From Sorangiineae bacterium NIC37A_2 (lineage in GTDB: Bacteria > Myxococcota_A > Polyangia > Polyangiales > Polyangiaceae), in assembly GCA_002085155.1 (NCBI GenBank), contig NASX01000036.1, positions 1-49,467 of the forward strand: DNA of 49,467 bases. Reading direction: 5' to 3'. The notes below the pieces were generated by a model. It had not been told where the DNA came from. It searched no databases and saw only the letters and a list, made by a program, of their open reading frames with translations. The position numbers were made by a program, and so were the translations under genes. Below are positions 25,896 through 34,755 of the stretch, in pieces (positions within the stretch are counted from its first letter, which is position 1; each line of letters starts with the position of its first letter).

Positions 25896-28613
25896 TCACT
25901 TCCGAGGGGGCTCAAGATCCCCAAACAGGCTGACCTGAACGAAGCGAGGTGGGTCGGGGCGCCGGGGGTGAGAGGGGGCGGGCGCGGGGCGCTCGACTGC
26001 GGGCGCGGGAGCCGAAATGATGGGCGGAGCTGCGGCGGCCGGGGGCGTGGCGGGCGGAGCTGCGGCGGCCGGGGGCGCCACGGACGGTGCTGTGGGGGGC
26101 GCCACGGACGGTGCTGCGGGGGGCGTGGCGGGCGGAGCTGCGGCGGCCGGGGGCGTGGCGGGCGGAGCTGCGGCCGGGGGCATAATGGGCGGAGCTGCGG
26201 CGGCCGGGGGCGTGACCGGCGCGGCTGGAACGGCCGAGGCGATGGGGGGAGCGGGCGGCGCGACGGGCGGAGCGATCTCCGGCGTCGCGCCGGGAGCCAG
26301 GGGAGCGGACGGAATGGCGGGCGAGACGGCGCTCGGTGGAGCCACAGGTGAAGGCGGCGAGACCGCGGCCGACTCTGAGGACGCGGCTTTGGGAGGAGCC
26401 GGCGGAGGAACCGGCGGCGGCGCCGGTCGAGCCGTCACACTTGGGACCTTCTGACCGTTCGAATCGAACTTCTTCCGGCGCACGGCCTGCACCGGGGCAT
26501 CACTCGGCCCTTCGTCGCCGCTCTTCTTGCGAGGGCTCGCCGATTTCTTCCCTTTGCCCTTCCCCTTGGGCTCCGTCTCGGCCTTGGCCTCGGCGCGCTC
26601 GATTTCGCGCGAGAGCTGCTCGACGGCGAGCTGGGCGATCTCCTGGGACTTGTCGGTCTGGCCGCGCATCTCGAGCAGAAAGCGGCTCGGAAGCTGATTC
26701 CTGAGCTTTCCCCATTTCATCCGCCCCTTCGCGTAGCTCAAAGTGAGCACGTTCTGGGCTCGAGTGACGCCGACGTAGGCGAGCCGCCGCTCTTCATCGA
26801 TCGCGCTGCTTCCGTGGCTGATCTGTTCGATCACCGAGCGCTTGTGGGGCAAAATCCCCTCTTCCATGCCGACCAGATAGACCTCGGGGAACTCGAGCCC
26901 CTTGGCGCTGTGGAGGGTCATGAGCGTCACAGAGTGCTCGCGGCGCTTATCGTCATCGTCGTCGTCTCCTTGAGACATCAGGGTCGTCTCTTCGACGAAG
27001 CCGATCAACGACGGGGACTCGCTGCGATTTTCATAAGTGACGATCGAGTTGAGGAGCTGCTCGACGGTGTTCCAGCGCGTCTCCTGCTCGCTCGGATCCT
27101 TATATTGCCGTTCAATCTCCGCCTTGTAGTTCACCCGCGCCAAAAACTCCGGGAACCACTGGCTGAGGAGCTCCCGCCGGGAGCGGGCCCTGAACTCGTC
27201 GAGCAGCGCCAAGAACTCCCCGATCGCGTTCGCTGCAGGCTGGCTGACCGAAGCGATCTTCGGGGCGTCGGGCAACACCTTCATGAGCGGCGCCCCTTCT
27301 TCGACGGCCTTCTTGAGGAGCGCCTCGATGGAGCTTGTGCCGATGCCACGCGCGGGGGTGTTGATGATGCGCAGGAGCGAAACCTCGTCGAGGGGATTGG
27401 CGAGGACGCGCAGGTAAGAAAGGAGATCTTTGATTTCCTTGCGGTCGAAGAAGCTCTGTCCGCCGACGAGGACATAGGGGATGCCGGCTCGGCGCAGCGC
27501 CTGCTCGAAGGCGCGGGGCTGCTCGTTCGTGCGGAACAGGATCGCGATGTGGCTGGCGGGGATCCGCTCGTCGTCCTGGCGATTGATCTTGCCGTGGATC
27601 TCGGCGGCGATGGCGTCCGCTTCGCTCTCCTCGTCTTCAAAGGCCAAAAAGCGCGGCGCGACGCCGCGGCCTCGCGCCGCGCGCAGCACCTTGTCGTGCC
27701 GCGCCTTATTGTGCGCGATCAGATTGTTGGCGAGGTGGATGATCCACTCGGTGCAGCGGTAATTGTCCTCGAGCCGAACGACCTTGGCGTCGGGCCAATC
27801 GCTTTTGAAGTGGAGGATGTGCTCGACCTCCGCGCCGCGGAAGCCGTAGATCGATTGATCATCGTCGCCCACGACGCAGAGATTTCGGTGCCGCGAAGCG
27901 AGAGCTTTGACGATCTGGTACTGGAGCCCGTTGGTGTCTTGGTACTCGTCGATCAATAAGTGATCGAAGCGGGACTCTTCGGCGAAGCGCGCTTCTGGAT
28001 GCTCCCGGAACAGGCGCTCGGTGTTCAATAACAGGTCATCGAAGTCCATCGCGCCCGAAGCGCGAAGGAGCGCCTCGTACCGCCCGTAAGCCATCACCGC
28101 GAGCAGGTCCGTATCCTTACTGACGAGACCTTCCGCCTCTTTGGCTGTGATGCCCTGGCTCTTCCAGCCGCTCACCTTATGCAGCAGGTCGCTCGGCCGG
28201 AGCTTTTCATGACCAACCCGCACGTCGCGCAGCGCCGAGCGAGCCAGGCTCTCCTGATCGCCGCGGTCGTAGATCGAAAAATGCTCGGGATACCCGAGGG
28301 TGCGGGCATGGCGCCGGAGCACGCGGACGCACAGGGAGTGGAAGGTGCTGACCTCGGGTCCGGCCTCGCCCTTCTTCTTGCGGCCGAGGAGCTGCGAGGT
28401 GCGCTCCTTCATTTCTCGGGCCGCTTTGTTGGTGAAGGTGACCGCCAGGATGCGATTCGGCTTGGTCCCGCCGCGGATCAGCTCGGCGATCCGGAAGGTG
28501 ATCACGCGGGTTTTCCCGGTTCCTGCGCCAGCGAGAACCAAGAGCGGTCCCGAGAGCGTGGTGACCGCTGTGCGCTGGGCGCTATTCAGGCCGTCGCCAA
28601 GAGTGCCTCGCAT
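25896..28613 (-). CDS. Rep/UvrD/PcrA-type SF1A helicase with long Pro/Ala tail
   Basis: 905 residues. Helicase core about 1-680: Walker A LAGAGTGKT (27-35), TFTNKAAREM, LIDEYQDTN (Walker B), VVGDDDQSIYGFRGA, VTLMTLHSAKGLEFP and ERRLAYVGVTRAQ. PSRFLLEM after motif VI and GMEEGILPHKRS resemble Rep more than UvrD. A Lys-rich linker (KGKGKGKKSASPRKK) is followed by about 190 residues of Pro, Ala, Ser and Val. The last residues contain QVSLF (893-897), matching the QLxLF-type sliding-clamp binding consensus. Such helicases act in repair and in removing roadblocks at replication forks. The RNA-polymerase-binding Tudor-like C-terminal domain of PcrA/UvrD is not evident. It lies 117 bases downstream of the cox3-like gene. 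Confidence 0.93.
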   Translation of the reverse strand: MRGTLGDGLNSAQRTAVTTLSGPLLVLAGAGTGKTRVITFRIAELIRGGTKPNRILAVTFTNKAAREMKERTSQLLGRKKKGEAGPEVSTFHSLCVRVLRRHARTLGYPEHFSIYDRGDQESLARSALRDVRVGHEKLRPSDLLHKVSGWKSQGITAKEAEGLVSKDTDLLAVMAYGRYEALLRASGAMDFDDLLLNTERLFREHPEARFAEESRFDHLLIDEYQDTNGLQYQIVKALASRHRNLCVVGDDDQSIYGFRGAEVEHILHFKSDWPDAKVVRLEDNYRCTEWIIHLANNLIAHNKARHDKVLRAARGRGVAPRFLAFEDEESEADAIAAEIHGKINRQDDERIPASHIAILFRTNEQPRAFEQALRRAGIPYVLVGGQSFFDRKEIKDLLSYLRVLANPLDEVSLLRIINTPARGIGTSSIEALLKKAVEEGAPLMKVLPDAPKIASVSQPAANAIGEFLALLDEFRARSRRELLSQWFPEFLARVNYKAEIERQYKDPSEQETRWNTVEQLLNSIVTYENRSESPSLIGFVEETTLMSQGDDDDDDKRREHSVTLMTLHSAKGLEFPEVYLVGMEEGILPHKRSVIEQISHGSSAIDEERRLAYVGVTRAQNVLTLSYAKGRMKWGKLRNQLPSRFLLEMRGQTDKSQEIAQLAVEQLSREIERAEAKAETEPKGKGKGKKSASPRKKSGDEGPSDAPVQAVRRKKFDSNGQKVPSVTARPAPPPVPPPAPPKAASSESAAVSPPSPVAPPSAVSPAIPSAPLAPGATPEIAPPVAPPAPPIASAVPAAPVTPPAAAAPPIMPPAAAPPATPPAAAAPPATPPAAPSVAPPTAPSVAPPAAAAPPATPPAAAAPPIISAPAPAVERPAPAPSHPRRPDPPRFVQVSLFGDLEPPRK
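26024..26220. repeat. Degenerate 30-bp tandem repeats encoding the Pro/Ala tail
   Basis: Imperfect units built on GCGGCGGCCGGGGGCGTGGC and GGGCGGAGCT alternate with GGCGCCACGGACGGTGCTG units. On the minus strand they encode PPATPPAAAA and PSVAPP(T/A)A blocks of the helicase tail. Length is a multiple of three between units, so copy-number change would keep the frame. The plus-strand open frame across it (Gly/Ala only) is a by-product. Confidence 0.75.
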
Positions 28614-28730
28614 CGGGCGGCCAGCCTGAACGGATGAACGCCATTATGCAAGAGGGGGAGCGCAGAGCCCATTTGTCGAGCACCTTCGAGGGCGTTCGAC
28701 GGCTCGTCCTGTCGCCGGCACAAGCCCGCC

Positions 28731-29324
28731 TCAGAATATCGCGAAGGCTGCCATCATCACGAGCCAAACCGCGAGCAAGAAGTCCCAGTAACGGCGCACG
28801 AGCACGACACCTTCGCGCTTCGAGCTCGAATACTCCCGCGCTCCAGTCAGGAATAGGAGCGCGACGACGCCCCCAAGAACATGGAGCGCATGGAGCCCTG
28901 TCAGCAGAAAGAAGCTGTAAATGGCGAGCGTGCGCACTCCTTCGAGGGACGCACCCAAGAGCACGCTCATCGTATTGGCCCCTTGCGTCACCAGGAACAC
29001 GAGCCCGAGTCCGAGCGCCGCTTGCAGATGGAAGCGGAAGCTGTCGACCGCGTTCCGCAGAAGGAGCCGATCGGCGCGATACAGGACCGCCGAGAGCACC
29101 ACGAGCAGGAGCGTGCTGAGTCCGAGCCCGAGCGGCAGGCCCGGGGTCTCGGCGTTTCGCCAATTGTCCGTCTCGCTCCGGATCACGAGGCACGCGATGA
29201 GCGTGGCCAAGAAGAGCACCGAAAAAGAGGCGAGGGCGATGTTCATGCCGAGCTCGCGGGTGGTCAGGCCCTCGAAGCTCGGTTCGCGGCGGGGATACTC
29301 GGGTGGCCGGTAGCTGTCCTTCAC
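28731..29324 (-). CDS. Heme-copper oxidase subunit III-like protein
   Basis: 197 residues with five hydrophobic helices, the size of small bacterial subunit III. Conserved pieces: [74 protein letters not shown] (conserved helix His) and [16 protein letters not shown] (variant of the YWHFVDxVW closing motif, with Asp for His). Subunit III stabilises the oxidase and carries no redox centre. No subunit I, II or IV gene is in the window, so it is an isolated copy. Start is GTG at 29324. Divergent from guaA. Confidence 0.82.
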   Translation of the reverse strand: MKDSYRPPEYPRREPSFEGLTTRELGMNIALASFSVLFLATLIACLVIRSETDNWRNAETPGLPLGLGLSTLLLVVLSAVLYRADRLLLRNAVDSFRFHLQAALGLGLVFLVTQGANTMSVLLGASLEGVRTLAIYSFFLLTGLHALHVLGGVVALLFLTGAREYSSSKREGVVLVRRYWDFLLAVWLVMMAAFAIF

Positions 29325-29428
29325 GGCGGGGGGAGCCTGGGCCGGGTGAGCGCGCGAGGCAAGCGAGATCCTCCGCGTTCGGCGCTCGGTTTTTGGGATC
29401 CGCGGCGTGCGTGCTAGCTGCCCCGCCC
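29325..29428. promoter_or_regulatory. Divergent intergenic region, cox3-like / guaA
   Basis: 104 bases between divergent starts; must contain at least the guaA promoter. No guanine-sensing riboswitch or other recognisable RNA fold was seen. Confidence 0.3.
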
Positions 29429-30988
29429 ATGACTCCGGCGCACCGTCACGAGGTCGTCCTCGTGCTCGATTTTGGCTCCCAATATACCCAGCTCATCGCC
29501 CGTCGCATCCGGGAGAGCCACGTCTACTGCGAAATCCACCCGTGCACCGTCTCGCTCGAGGTGATCCAAGGGCTCGCTCCGAAGGCGATCGTCCTCTCGG
29601 GCGGTCCCGACAGCGTCTACGGCGAGCACTCACCGAAGGTCGACCGGAGAGTCTTCGACCTTGGCATCCCGATCTTGGGCATCTGTTACGGCGAGCAGCT
29701 CATGGCACATCTGCTCGGCGGAAAGGTCGAGAAGGGAGCGCACCACGAGTACGGAGCCGCCGATCTCACCATCGAAGAGCCGATCGGGATCTTCTCCTCA
29801 TTCCAGGTGGGTGAGCGGATTCGCGTCTGGATGAGCCACGGCGATCGCCTCACCTTGCCGCCGCCTGGCTTCCATCGCGTCGCTTCGAGCCCGAGCGCTC
29901 CCTTCTGTGCGATCGCCAACCCGGACAAAAAGCAATACGGCATCCAGTTCCACCCCGAGGTCGCTCACACGCCCCGGGGCGCCGAGATCTTGCGCTCCTT
30001 CCTGTTCGACGTGGCGGGCCTGAGCCCCGACTGGACCCCAGGGTCCTTTGTCGAAGAAGCGATCGAAAAGATCAGGAGCCAGGTCGGCCCCGATGAGCGC
30101 GTGATCTGTGGTCTCTCCGGAGGCGTCGATTCTTCGGTGGCCGCGGTTCTCTGTCACCGGGCCCTCGGCGATCGCCTCGTCTGCATCTTCGTCGACAACG
30201 GCCTGCTCCGAAAAGGTGAGTTCGAAGGCGTCGTGCGCATGATGCAAAGGAGCTTCGAGCTCAACTTGATCGCAGTCGACGCCCGCGAGCGCTTCTTGAG
30301 CGAGCTCAAGGGCGTCACCGATCCTGAGCAGAAGCGCAAGATCATCGGTCGCGTCTTCATCGAGGTCTTCGAAGAGCACGCTCGCCAGATCGAAAACGCC
30401 AAATGGCTCGTGCAGGGGACCCTCTATCCCGACGTCATCGAGTCCGTGAGCGTGCGTGGCCCGAGCGCCGTCATCAAGAGCCACCACAACGTGGGCGGGC
30501 TCCCTGAGAAGATGAACCTGAAGCTCATCGAACCGCTCCGGGAGCTCTTCAAAGACGAGGTGCGCGCGGCGGGGGAGTCGATGGGCATGCCCCACGACGT
30601 CCTGTGGCGTCACCCGTTCCCCGGTCCGGGGCTCGGCGTGCGCTGTCTCGGTGAGCTCACGGAGAGGCGCCTCGAGACGCTGCGGGAGGCGGACGCGATC
30701 GTGGATGAAGAGATCCGCGCGGCGGGCCTCTACGAGTCGATCTGGCAGGCGTTCGCCGTGCTCTTGCCTGTGCGCAGCGTCGGCGTCATGGGCGACGACC
30801 GAACCTACGAGGAAGCCTGCGCCATCCGCGCCGTCACCTCGAGCGACGGCATGACCGGCGACTGGGCCCGCATCCCCCACGAAATCCTCGCGCGCATCAG
30901 CACACGCATCATCAACGAGGTGCGCGGCATCAACCGCGTCGCCTACGACATCAGCTCGAAGCCCCCGGCCACCATCGAGTGGGAGTGA
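29429..30988 (+). CDS. guaA: GMP synthase (glutamine-hydrolysing)
   Basis: 519 residues, full length. The N-terminal class I glutamine amidotransferase has nucleophile Cys86 (ILGICYGEQ) and His/Glu in [12 protein letters not shown]-pyrophosphatase motif [12 protein letters not shown] is near 227, and the C-terminal dimerisation domain ends in [26 protein letters not shown]-type sequence typical of GuaA. It converts XMP to GMP in the cytoplasm. Start ATG at 29429 gives the family's N-terminus ([22 protein letters not shown]); the open frame upstream is not conserved. Confidence 0.97.
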   Translation: MTPAHRHEVVLVLDFGSQYTQLIARRIRESHVYCEIHPCTVSLEVIQGLAPKAIVLSGGPDSVYGEHSPKVDRRVFDLGIPILGICYGEQLMAHLLGGKVEKGAHHEYGAADLTIEEPIGIFSSFQVGERIRVWMSHGDRLTLPPPGFHRVASSPSAPFCAIANPDKKQYGIQFHPEVAHTPRGAEILRSFLFDVAGLSPDWTPGSFVEEAIEKIRSQVGPDERVICGLSGGVDSSVAAVLCHRALGDRLVCIFVDNGLLRKGEFEGVVRMMQRSFELNLIAVDARERFLSELKGVTDPEQKRKIIGRVFIEVFEEHARQIENAKWLVQGTLYPDVIESVSVRGPSAVIKSHHNVGGLPEKMNLKLIEPLRELFKDEVRAAGESMGMPHDVLWRHPFPGPGLGVRCLGELTERRLETLREADAIVDEEIRAAGLYESIWQAFAVLLPVRSVGVMGDDRTYEEACAIRAVTSSDGMTGDWARIPHEILARISTRIINEVRGINRVAYDISSKPPATIEWE

Positions 30989-31181
30989 GCTCTCCGCGGC
31001 GGGCTCCTGCTGCTAGGGGCCCGCAGCTTTAGCTCAGGGTTTGAGCTTCTTTTTTGGGGTCGCCGGCCCAATTTTTCGCCAAAGAGCTCGTGCGGCGAGT
31101 GCTCGGGGGGCTCTCCCGCGGCCGCGCCCCAGGATTCCGGCAGCCTTTCCGAGCGCGCGGCCGCGGGCTATCTTCTCCCCA
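30989..31181. other. Gap between guaA and the PEGA lipoprotein gene
   Basis: 193 bases with no convincing gene. It holds T-rich runs in GC-rich surroundings (TTCTTTTTTGGGG near 31048, CAATTTTTCGCC near 31069), which could mark the guaA terminator or the next promoter, but no good stem precedes the T-runs. Confidence 0.3.
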
Positions 31182-31523
31182 GTGAGACCAGCCCAGCGAC
31201 ACAAAAAAGGCCGCGCCCTTCGGACCAGCCTTGTCGGCCTCGCGCTCGTCCTCGTGTCCACCGGATGCGCGACGATGGGCCTTCGGAGCGCCGTCAGCAT
31301 GAAGGTGACTCACACTTCGGACACGCCGAAGGACGCTCTCGTCTACATCGACGGAGAGTACGTGGCGAAACTCGGCACCGTCGCCAAACGCGGCGTGCGC
31401 GTCCCGGAAGGGAAACACCGCATCAGCGTCGAGCGGAACGGCTATTTCCCCTTCGACACGGTGGTCGTGAGCGATCGAAAGCCGATCTTCGTCGAAGTTG
31501 AGATGCTCCCGCTGCCCGACTGA
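31182..31523 (+). CDS. Small PEGA-domain lipoprotein
   Basis: 113 residues from the GTG at 31182: a basic N-terminus, hydrophobic segment and lipobox VSTGC (Cys29). The mature part is one PEGA-like beta domain, with DALVYIDGEYVAKLG and VRVPEGKHRISVERNGYFPFDTVVV matching the 'G-x-H-x-I-x-V-x-x-x-G-Y' core. PEGA domains are thought to bind surface or cell-wall components. The upstream in-frame codons give an Arg/Pro-rich stretch without signal-peptide character, so the GTG is preferred. Confidence 0.75.
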   Translation: MRPAQRHKKGRALRTSLVGLALVLVSTGCATMGLRSAVSMKVTHTSDTPKDALVYIDGEYVAKLGTVAKRGVRVPEGKHRISVERNGYFPFDTVVVSDRKPIFVEVEMLPLPD

Positions 31524-31561
31524 GAGACAGTGAGTGAAAAGTGAGAGCGGCGGGGCTCACC

Positions 31562-33883
31562 TTAGCGCTCGGTGCGCACCCGGAAGATCCGGTGCTCCGC
31601 TGCGCGGAAGTGCCGCAAATGTTCGAGGAGTTGCTCTCGCGAGAGCGGACGCGAAGGTCCGCTCCAGAGCTCGACGATCCGGCCCCGCGGAAGTCGACGC
31701 AGCTCCTGATCCCGGCGCGCCTGCTCCTTTTGAACCAGTTCCAGCTCGGCGCTCGTGAGCCCTCGCTCCGAAAGCCTGTGCAAGATAGCTCGCAGCTGCT
31801 TCTCAGCGTCTTCGAGCCGATCGCGCTCGGCCCCGAGCTCGAAGAGGAAGAGCCCGCCGCCTTCGCTGCCGAGGTAGCGAGGAGAGGCGGTGAGAGCGAG
31901 ACCGGGCTCGAGCAGTCCCTTCGTCAAAAATCCCCCCTCACGCTCGAGCAAGAACACGAGACCGCGCCCCGCCTCGACAGAGCCCGACGTCGGCAAGCCA
32001 ATATAAGTCCGCGGCACAACCCCGTCCGACGGACTCACCAAAGTCCACACGCCCGGCTTCGCCGCGGCGGGCGCGGCGGAGGGACACCTTGCCTTTTCGT
32101 TCGTCGACCGGTCGAGCCAAATCCCCAGCGCTTCGCGCACCGCGCCCGCCTGATCTTGTCCGCTGTTGTCGAGGAATGCGACGCGGAGCGGCTCGGACGC
32201 GAGCTCCGCCCGCACCCGTTCGACGTCGGCAGAGGAAGCGTTGCTCAAAGCCTCGCTGTTGCCCCGGGGCTCGAAGAGAGAGGGCTTTCCTCCGCTCATC
32301 ACGTCGAGCGCGAGCTTCGGCCCCGGAGCGTCACCGACCTCACTGATCAGGCGCGCCCGAGCCGCCGCCACCTCGCGCCCATCGAGCGCGTCTCCACCGA
32401 GCGCCCGGCCCAAAGTGCGCGCGATCCGCATCGCGTGGTGCCGCGTCGACTCTCCGTAGCGACGCGGCGCGTGGGCGAGGAGTCCCATGGCCGTCGGCGT
32501 CGCCCAAGGCTCGACTGTCACGTCGTCTACGCCATCAAAATCGAGGGCCAATGAGCGCACTGTGAGCTCGCGAAAGCCCGACTCGCGCACCGATTCGGGC
32601 GCCGTACCGCAGGGACTCGCCAAGAGCAGCCAAGATTCGCCTTGGCCGGCCTCGTCTTTGCGCCGAATCTCGAGATGTTCCCCGAGCTCTCTCTTCTCGA
32701 GCCGGGCGAGCTCCTTCGAAATGGCCGACACCGAGAGCCCGTCGCTGCTGCCGAGGACCACCTCCGCAGACGAATACTCTCCCTGAAGGACCGGAGAGGG
32801 CGGCGCCGTCCACGCTGCCAGCGCCAAGGCGTCTTGGGCCGTCTCCGGGGTGAGGAGGGTGGTCGCGCTGCCGCGCTTGGGCGCGGCGACATCGAGGGCG
32901 AAGCTCAGCTCCTTTTGCGTCACGCGGATGAGCGCGGCGAGATCTTCCGCCTTGGGGGCGCGCGCCCCGGGCTCTTGGTCGAGGGTCAAAGCGAGACAGG
33001 CCCCGAAGGGCTGGACCGCGATGCGGCTCGTCGCCAGGCCATAGCGGCCCGCTTCTGCCGCAAGGTGTGCCCGCAAGGGATGCTCCCGATCCTCGAGCTC
33101 TTCGAGGGCGACGAGCGCTTCGTTCACGCGCGGGGTCGCGAGCGCGAAGCGGATCTGGCGCAAGGGGCCCGTCTTCTGTTTCAGATGGCTCGCATCGAAG
33201 GAGGGCACCGAAACCATCGAACCTTTCGGCCACGACTGGTCTTGATGGGTTTTTTGGACGGCGCTGAGGAGCTCGGGGGAGCCGAGTGCGCCCCAGCCGA
33301 CGCGCATGCTCACCGCGTGTTCGCTCCGGATCTTCTCAAGTTCCCGCTGCGTAAAAGGTTCGCGAGAAGGCTCGTCACCCCCGAGCACCCCGAGACAGCC
33401 GTCGATCCTTGAGTCGACCTTCGGAAGCTTCGCGAGCAACTTATCCGCCAGGATCTCGACGCGCTCCTCCTTGCCGAGGGGCGCGCGGAGGGCTCCGGAG
33501 AACCTCTTCATCGCCTCCGTAGCAAGAGCAGCGGAAGGAGTCAGGGCGGACACGACCAGGCCCGTCGAGAAGGCGCGGACACTCAAGTTCTCTTGGGTCG
33601 TGAGCCGCGCGTGCAGGAGCGCCAAGAGCCCAATGGTCGAGCGGCTGCCTCCTTCGGTGAAGACCGCCATCGCGACGCCGCCTTCAGGATCGCCCGCGCG
33701 GTGGACCAGCTTGAGTGTGGGGCGCTCCGGATCGGAGACCACCTGAATACGCGCGGCCTCGGGGCTCGTCTCGGGGGGCGCAAAGGGCTCCGAACGGACG
33801 GGAGCTGGCGCTGAGCTGCGCCCACAGCCCACCGCCCATAGAAGAATCACAAACGCGAAACGGGCCCTGTGCAGGAGGTGCAC
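31562..33883 (-). CDS. M16-peptidase-like lipoprotein, catalytic motif lost
   Basis: 773 residues from the GTG at 33883. Signal peptide with lipobox WAVGC (Cys20), then two M16-like halves. The first (about 45-240) has VSDPERPTLKLVHRAGDPEGGVAMAVFTEGG, where active M16 proteins next show HxxEH; here the sequence is GLLALLHARL, so the zinc site is absent. The second half includes PSDGVVPRTYIGLPTSGSVEAGRGLVFLLEREGGFLTKGLLEP and SPRYLGSEGGGLFLFELGAE, typical of the C-terminal M16 domain (binding partner). Non-catalytic M16 subunits usually pair with an active one, but none is nearby. A perfect hairpin overlaps the start codon. Convergent with the PEGA gene. Confidence 0.75.
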   Translation of the reverse strand: MHLLHRARFAFVILLWAVGCGRSSAPAPVRSEPFAPPETSPEAARIQVVSDPERPTLKLVHRAGDPEGGVAMAVFTEGGSRSTIGLLALLHARLTTQENLSVRAFSTGLVVSALTPSAALATEAMKRFSGALRAPLGKEERVEILADKLLAKLPKVDSRIDGCLGVLGGDEPSREPFTQRELEKIRSEHAVSMRVGWGALGSPELLSAVQKTHQDQSWPKGSMVSVPSFDASHLKQKTGPLRQIRFALATPRVNEALVALEELEDREHPLRAHLAAEAGRYGLATSRIAVQPFGACLALTLDQEPGARAPKAEDLAALIRVTQKELSFALDVAAPKRGSATTLLTPETAQDALALAAWTAPPSPVLQGEYSSAEVVLGSSDGLSVSAISKELARLEKRELGEHLEIRRKDEAGQGESWLLLASPCGTAPESVRESGFRELTVRSLALDFDGVDDVTVEPWATPTAMGLLAHAPRRYGESTRHHAMRIARTLGRALGGDALDGREVAAARARLISEVGDAPGPKLALDVMSGGKPSLFEPRGNSEALSNASSADVERVRAELASEPLRVAFLDNSGQDQAGAVREALGIWLDRSTNEKARCPSAAPAAAKPGVWTLVSPSDGVVPRTYIGLPTSGSVEAGRGLVFLLEREGGFLTKGLLEPGLALTASPRYLGSEGGGLFLFELGAERDRLEDAEKQLRAILHRLSERGLTSAELELVQKEQARRDQELRRLPRGRIVELWSGPSRPLSREQLLEHLRHFRAAEHRIFRVRTER

Positions 33884-33892
33884 AGGGCCCGT
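33860..33892. terminator. Perfect 14-bp inverted repeat between sigma-factor gene and M16-like gene
   Basis: Arms ACGGGCCCTGTGCA (33860-33873) and TGCACAGGGCCCGT (33879-33892) are exact complements around a 5-base loop. On the minus strand it lies 14 bases after the sigma-factor stop and is followed by TTTCGCGTTTG, as expected for an intrinsic terminator. It also covers the GTG start (33881-33883) of the M16-like gene, so it could block or control that gene's translation. Confidence 0.75.
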
Positions 33893-33906
33893 CTACCATA
33901 GCCTTG

Positions 33907-34605
33907 TCAGGCCTCGCACGTGCTATCGACGATCGTGCTCAAGCGAGCGGTGATTTTGTGCTTTTTTGTGTACACGGTCTTGATGTTGATGCCCATTTTG
34001 GCGGAAATTTCCTCAGGAGCGAGGCCTTCGCCGAAGTAGAGCTCGACGAACTGCCGATCTCGCTCGCTGAGCTCGTCCAGAATGACAGAGACCAAACGAG
34101 CCTGCTCGGTCTTTGCGACCACCTCGAAAGCAGAGGGGCACTCGGAGGCGAAGCAATCGCGCTCCGGCATCGGGTCGAGCCCCTGGTTGCGACGGACGCT
34201 GCGGAGGTAATCGTAGGTCGCGTTGCTGGCGAGCAATGAGAACCAGCTCGAGAGGCGAGAACCCTTTTCCGGGTTATAAAGACGCAGCTTGCGCTTGTCG
34301 TGGGCCAGGAGGTCGAAACAGAAGCGGGCATAGATCTCTTCGACGTCACCCTCGCTCGTCACGCTGCGGAAGCGGCCGAGCACTCGACGAATGACGCTCA
34401 AGACAAGGCCCGAGTACTCGCGGGAGAAGCGTGCCCAGCCAGCGGCGTCGTTGTCGAGCATGAGCTCGATCAGCTCTTCTTCACTCGAAGCCGGGCGCGC
34501 GGGTCGCGAGTGCACGAGCTCGAGGTGACTCACCTTGCGGAGGGGGCGGAGCGCAGGGGTTGTGGGGGAGGAACGGAAACTCGAAACGGTGGCGGCTTGG
34601 GTCAT
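33907..34605 (-). CDS. Sigma-70-family (ECF-like) RNA polymerase sigma factor
   Basis: 232 residues. An unstructured N-terminus (about 1-40) precedes region 2 (about 45-130: LMLDNDAAGWARFSREYSGLVLSVIRRVL, VEEIYARFCFDLLAHDKRKLRLYNPEKGSRLSSWFSLLASNATYDYLRSVRR) and region 4 (about 170-225: LDELSERDRQFVELYFGEGLAPEEISAKMGINIKTVYTKKHKITARL). There is no region 3 or 1.1, so it is ECF-sized. No anti-sigma factor gene is adjacent. Strong Shine-Dalgarno GGAGATGCC before the ATG. The long gap upstream holds AT-rich DNA and large inverted repeats that may be an autoregulatory site. Confidence 0.88.
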   Translation of the reverse strand: MTQAATVSSFRSSPTTPALRPLRKVSHLELVHSRPARPASSEEELIELMLDNDAAGWARFSREYSGLVLSVIRRVLGRFRSVTSEGDVEEIYARFCFDLLAHDKRKLRLYNPEKGSRLSSWFSLLASNATYDYLRSVRRNQGLDPMPERDCFASECPSAFEVVAKTEQARLVSVILDELSERDRQFVELYFGEGLAPEEISAKMGINIKTVYTKKHKITARLSTIVDSTCEA

Positions 34606-34676
34606 TGGGGCATCTCCTTCGGGGGCTGGCGCAACGAGGCGCGTTCGAGAGCCCCTTTTGCACCGGAGATGCCAAG

Positions 34677-34755
34677 GTTTATTGATGTAAATTCAATAGC
34701 TTACAGAGCGTAACAGTCCCTGTGTGACGCCCCCCCTGGCGTCACTGTTACGCTC
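34677..34755. promoter_or_regulatory. Nested inverted repeats and AT-rich segment upstream of the sigma-factor gene
   Basis: GAGCGTAACAGT (34706-34717) pairs exactly with ACTGTTACGCTC (34744-34755), and inside them GTGACGCC (34724-34731) pairs with GGCGTCAC (34738-34745). Beside it, ATTGA-N7-TCAAT (34681-34697) lies in an AT-rich patch 75-90 bases before the sigma ATG, likely the promoter. The outer arms contain GTAAC, reminiscent of the AAC core of many ECF -35 elements. The structure may also end transcription of the upstream ChaN-like gene. Confidence 0.5.

Noticed and set aside
26017-26454. Plus-strand Gly/Ala open frame and CRISPR-like periodic repeats
   Set aside because: It is the complement of the helicase's Pro/Ala tail; repeats are degenerate, in-frame coding units without spacers, so not a CRISPR array or separate gene.
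25896-28613. Helicase as part of a phage-defence system
   Set aside because: Complete Rep/UvrD housekeeping pattern with no nuclease, methylase or toxin partner; neighbours are metabolic genes.
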